A stretch of DNA of 23,104 nt from UBA3210 sp963623095. Its GTDB lineage: Bacteria > Bacillota_I > Bacilli_A > RFN20 > CAG-449. The stretch's first letter is position 1; each line of letters starts with the position of its first letter. The stretch is from NCBI GenBank assembly GCA_963623095.1, contig CAVFKD010000024.1, positions 1 through 23,104 on the forward strand. The letters run 5' to 3'. This document shows positions 22,761 to 23,104 of the stretch, piece after piece. The position numbers and the translations under genes were made by a program. The notes under the pieces are model-generated. The model ran no database searches. It had not been told where the DNA came from and was given only the letters and a program-made list of their open reading frames with translations.

Positions 22761-23104
22761 GGAAAAATTAAATTCTAATGTTGAATAATTCATATGGCTA
22801 ATATAAATATATTAGAGTATTGTTAATTTAATCATAATTTCCATTTTGCACATTGTTTCAAATAATGTTTTACAAACAAATAATATAACAAATTCATATT
22901 TTTTTCAAACGCCATATAAAAAATACAATCATTAAGCTTCTCTTATTTTTGAAGTTAATAATTGTATTTTTATTTTTTGTATTAATTTATGAAGTTAATA
23001 ATTTAATCAAGTTTTTGGCATTAGCCAACATTTACTTTAAAGAGCTAATAATTAACTATTAGTTAAATGTTCAACATATAAGATGTGGTTTTTATTCATC
23101 TTTA
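22761..23104. other. Gene-free AT-rich stretch with hairpins
   Basis: No supported reading frame. A long imperfect hairpin uses AAAAATACAAT (22919-22929) with ATTGTATTTTT (22961-22971), plus inner ATTAA/TTAAT and CTTC/GAAG pairs; it has A/T-runs on both sides and could be a bidirectional terminator. GAAGTTAATAATT is repeated directly at 22951-22963 and 22991-23003. Smaller dyads are TTGGC-ATTA-GCCAA (23015-23028), TTAACTA-T-TAGTTAA (about 23052-23066) and AAGATG/CATCTT (about 23081-23102) at the edge. This may be the end of a gene outside the window. Confidence 0.4.

Noticed and set aside
22951..23003. CRISPR array
   Set aside because: Only two copies of a 13-bp AT-rich word, 40 bp apart, with no regular repeat/spacer series and no cas genes.
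1..23104. tRNA or rRNA genes, insertion sequences
   Set aside because: I saw no GGTTCGAATCC-type T-loop segments with matching acceptor stems, no rRNA core sequence, and no transposase or flanking terminal repeats.

Overview
This is a low-GC, gene-dense bacterial chromosome segment. AT-rich intergenic DNA, GGAGG-type ribosome sites, TATAAT promoters and short hairpin terminators point to a Gram-positive-type Bacillota/Mycoplasmatota relative. The two lipoproteins and the t6A gene order would suit an uncultured gut or rumen member of the Erysipelotrichia/RF39 type, but that placement is inference. UGA acts as a stop and Trp is encoded by UGG, so the standard bacterial code applies rather than the Mycoplasma code. 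A run of 10 N at 579-588 marks an assembly gap.

Layout. 1-53: start of a leftward gene cut by the window edge. 54-545: gene-free stretch with a candidate rightward small RNA (about 383-535) that has its own promoter, a long imperfect stem and a terminator hairpin. 546-5151: leftward group of a DUF5698/UPF0316-like membrane protein, a 1075-residue polymerase with the DYDGD signature of the eukaryotic RdRP/QDE-1/YonO superfamily, and an overlapping protein of unknown function. 5258-6387: an RpiB/LacAB-type isomerase and a zinc-ribbon membrane protein. 6528-7523: an Old Yellow Enzyme family oxidoreductase. 7598-7996: a zinc-ribbon protein with a very acidic tail. 8058-9554: what looks like a toxin-antitoxin module, in which the toxin-like gene has lost its reading frame near its start and the antitoxin-like protein is fused to a GNAT domain. 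9667-12135: a large lipoprotein with Ig-like and propeller-like domains. 12346-12936: a broken GH28 polygalacturonase. 13072-14967: a membrane EAL-domain protein with an altered catalytic loop. 15145-18176: the operon tsaE-tsaB-rimI-tsaD-gtrA. 18276-18857: a DUF402 nucleotide phosphatase. 19018-22653: an operon of a membrane-anchored XRE regulator, a small membrane protein and a repeat-containing lipoprotein. 22654-23104: gene-free, with operator-like and hairpin structure.

How it fits together. TsaE, TsaB and TsaD make the t6A modification of ANN-decoding tRNAs, and RimI is a protein N-acetyltransferase that commonly travels with them. The two lipoprotein loci, the EAL protein and the GH28 remnant concern the cell surface, signalling and past polysaccharide use. 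The standout is the single-chain polymerase at 1378-4605: it carries several motifs of the eukaryotic RNA-silencing polymerases, yet no phage genes are seen around it, and it lies next to a structured RNA candidate.
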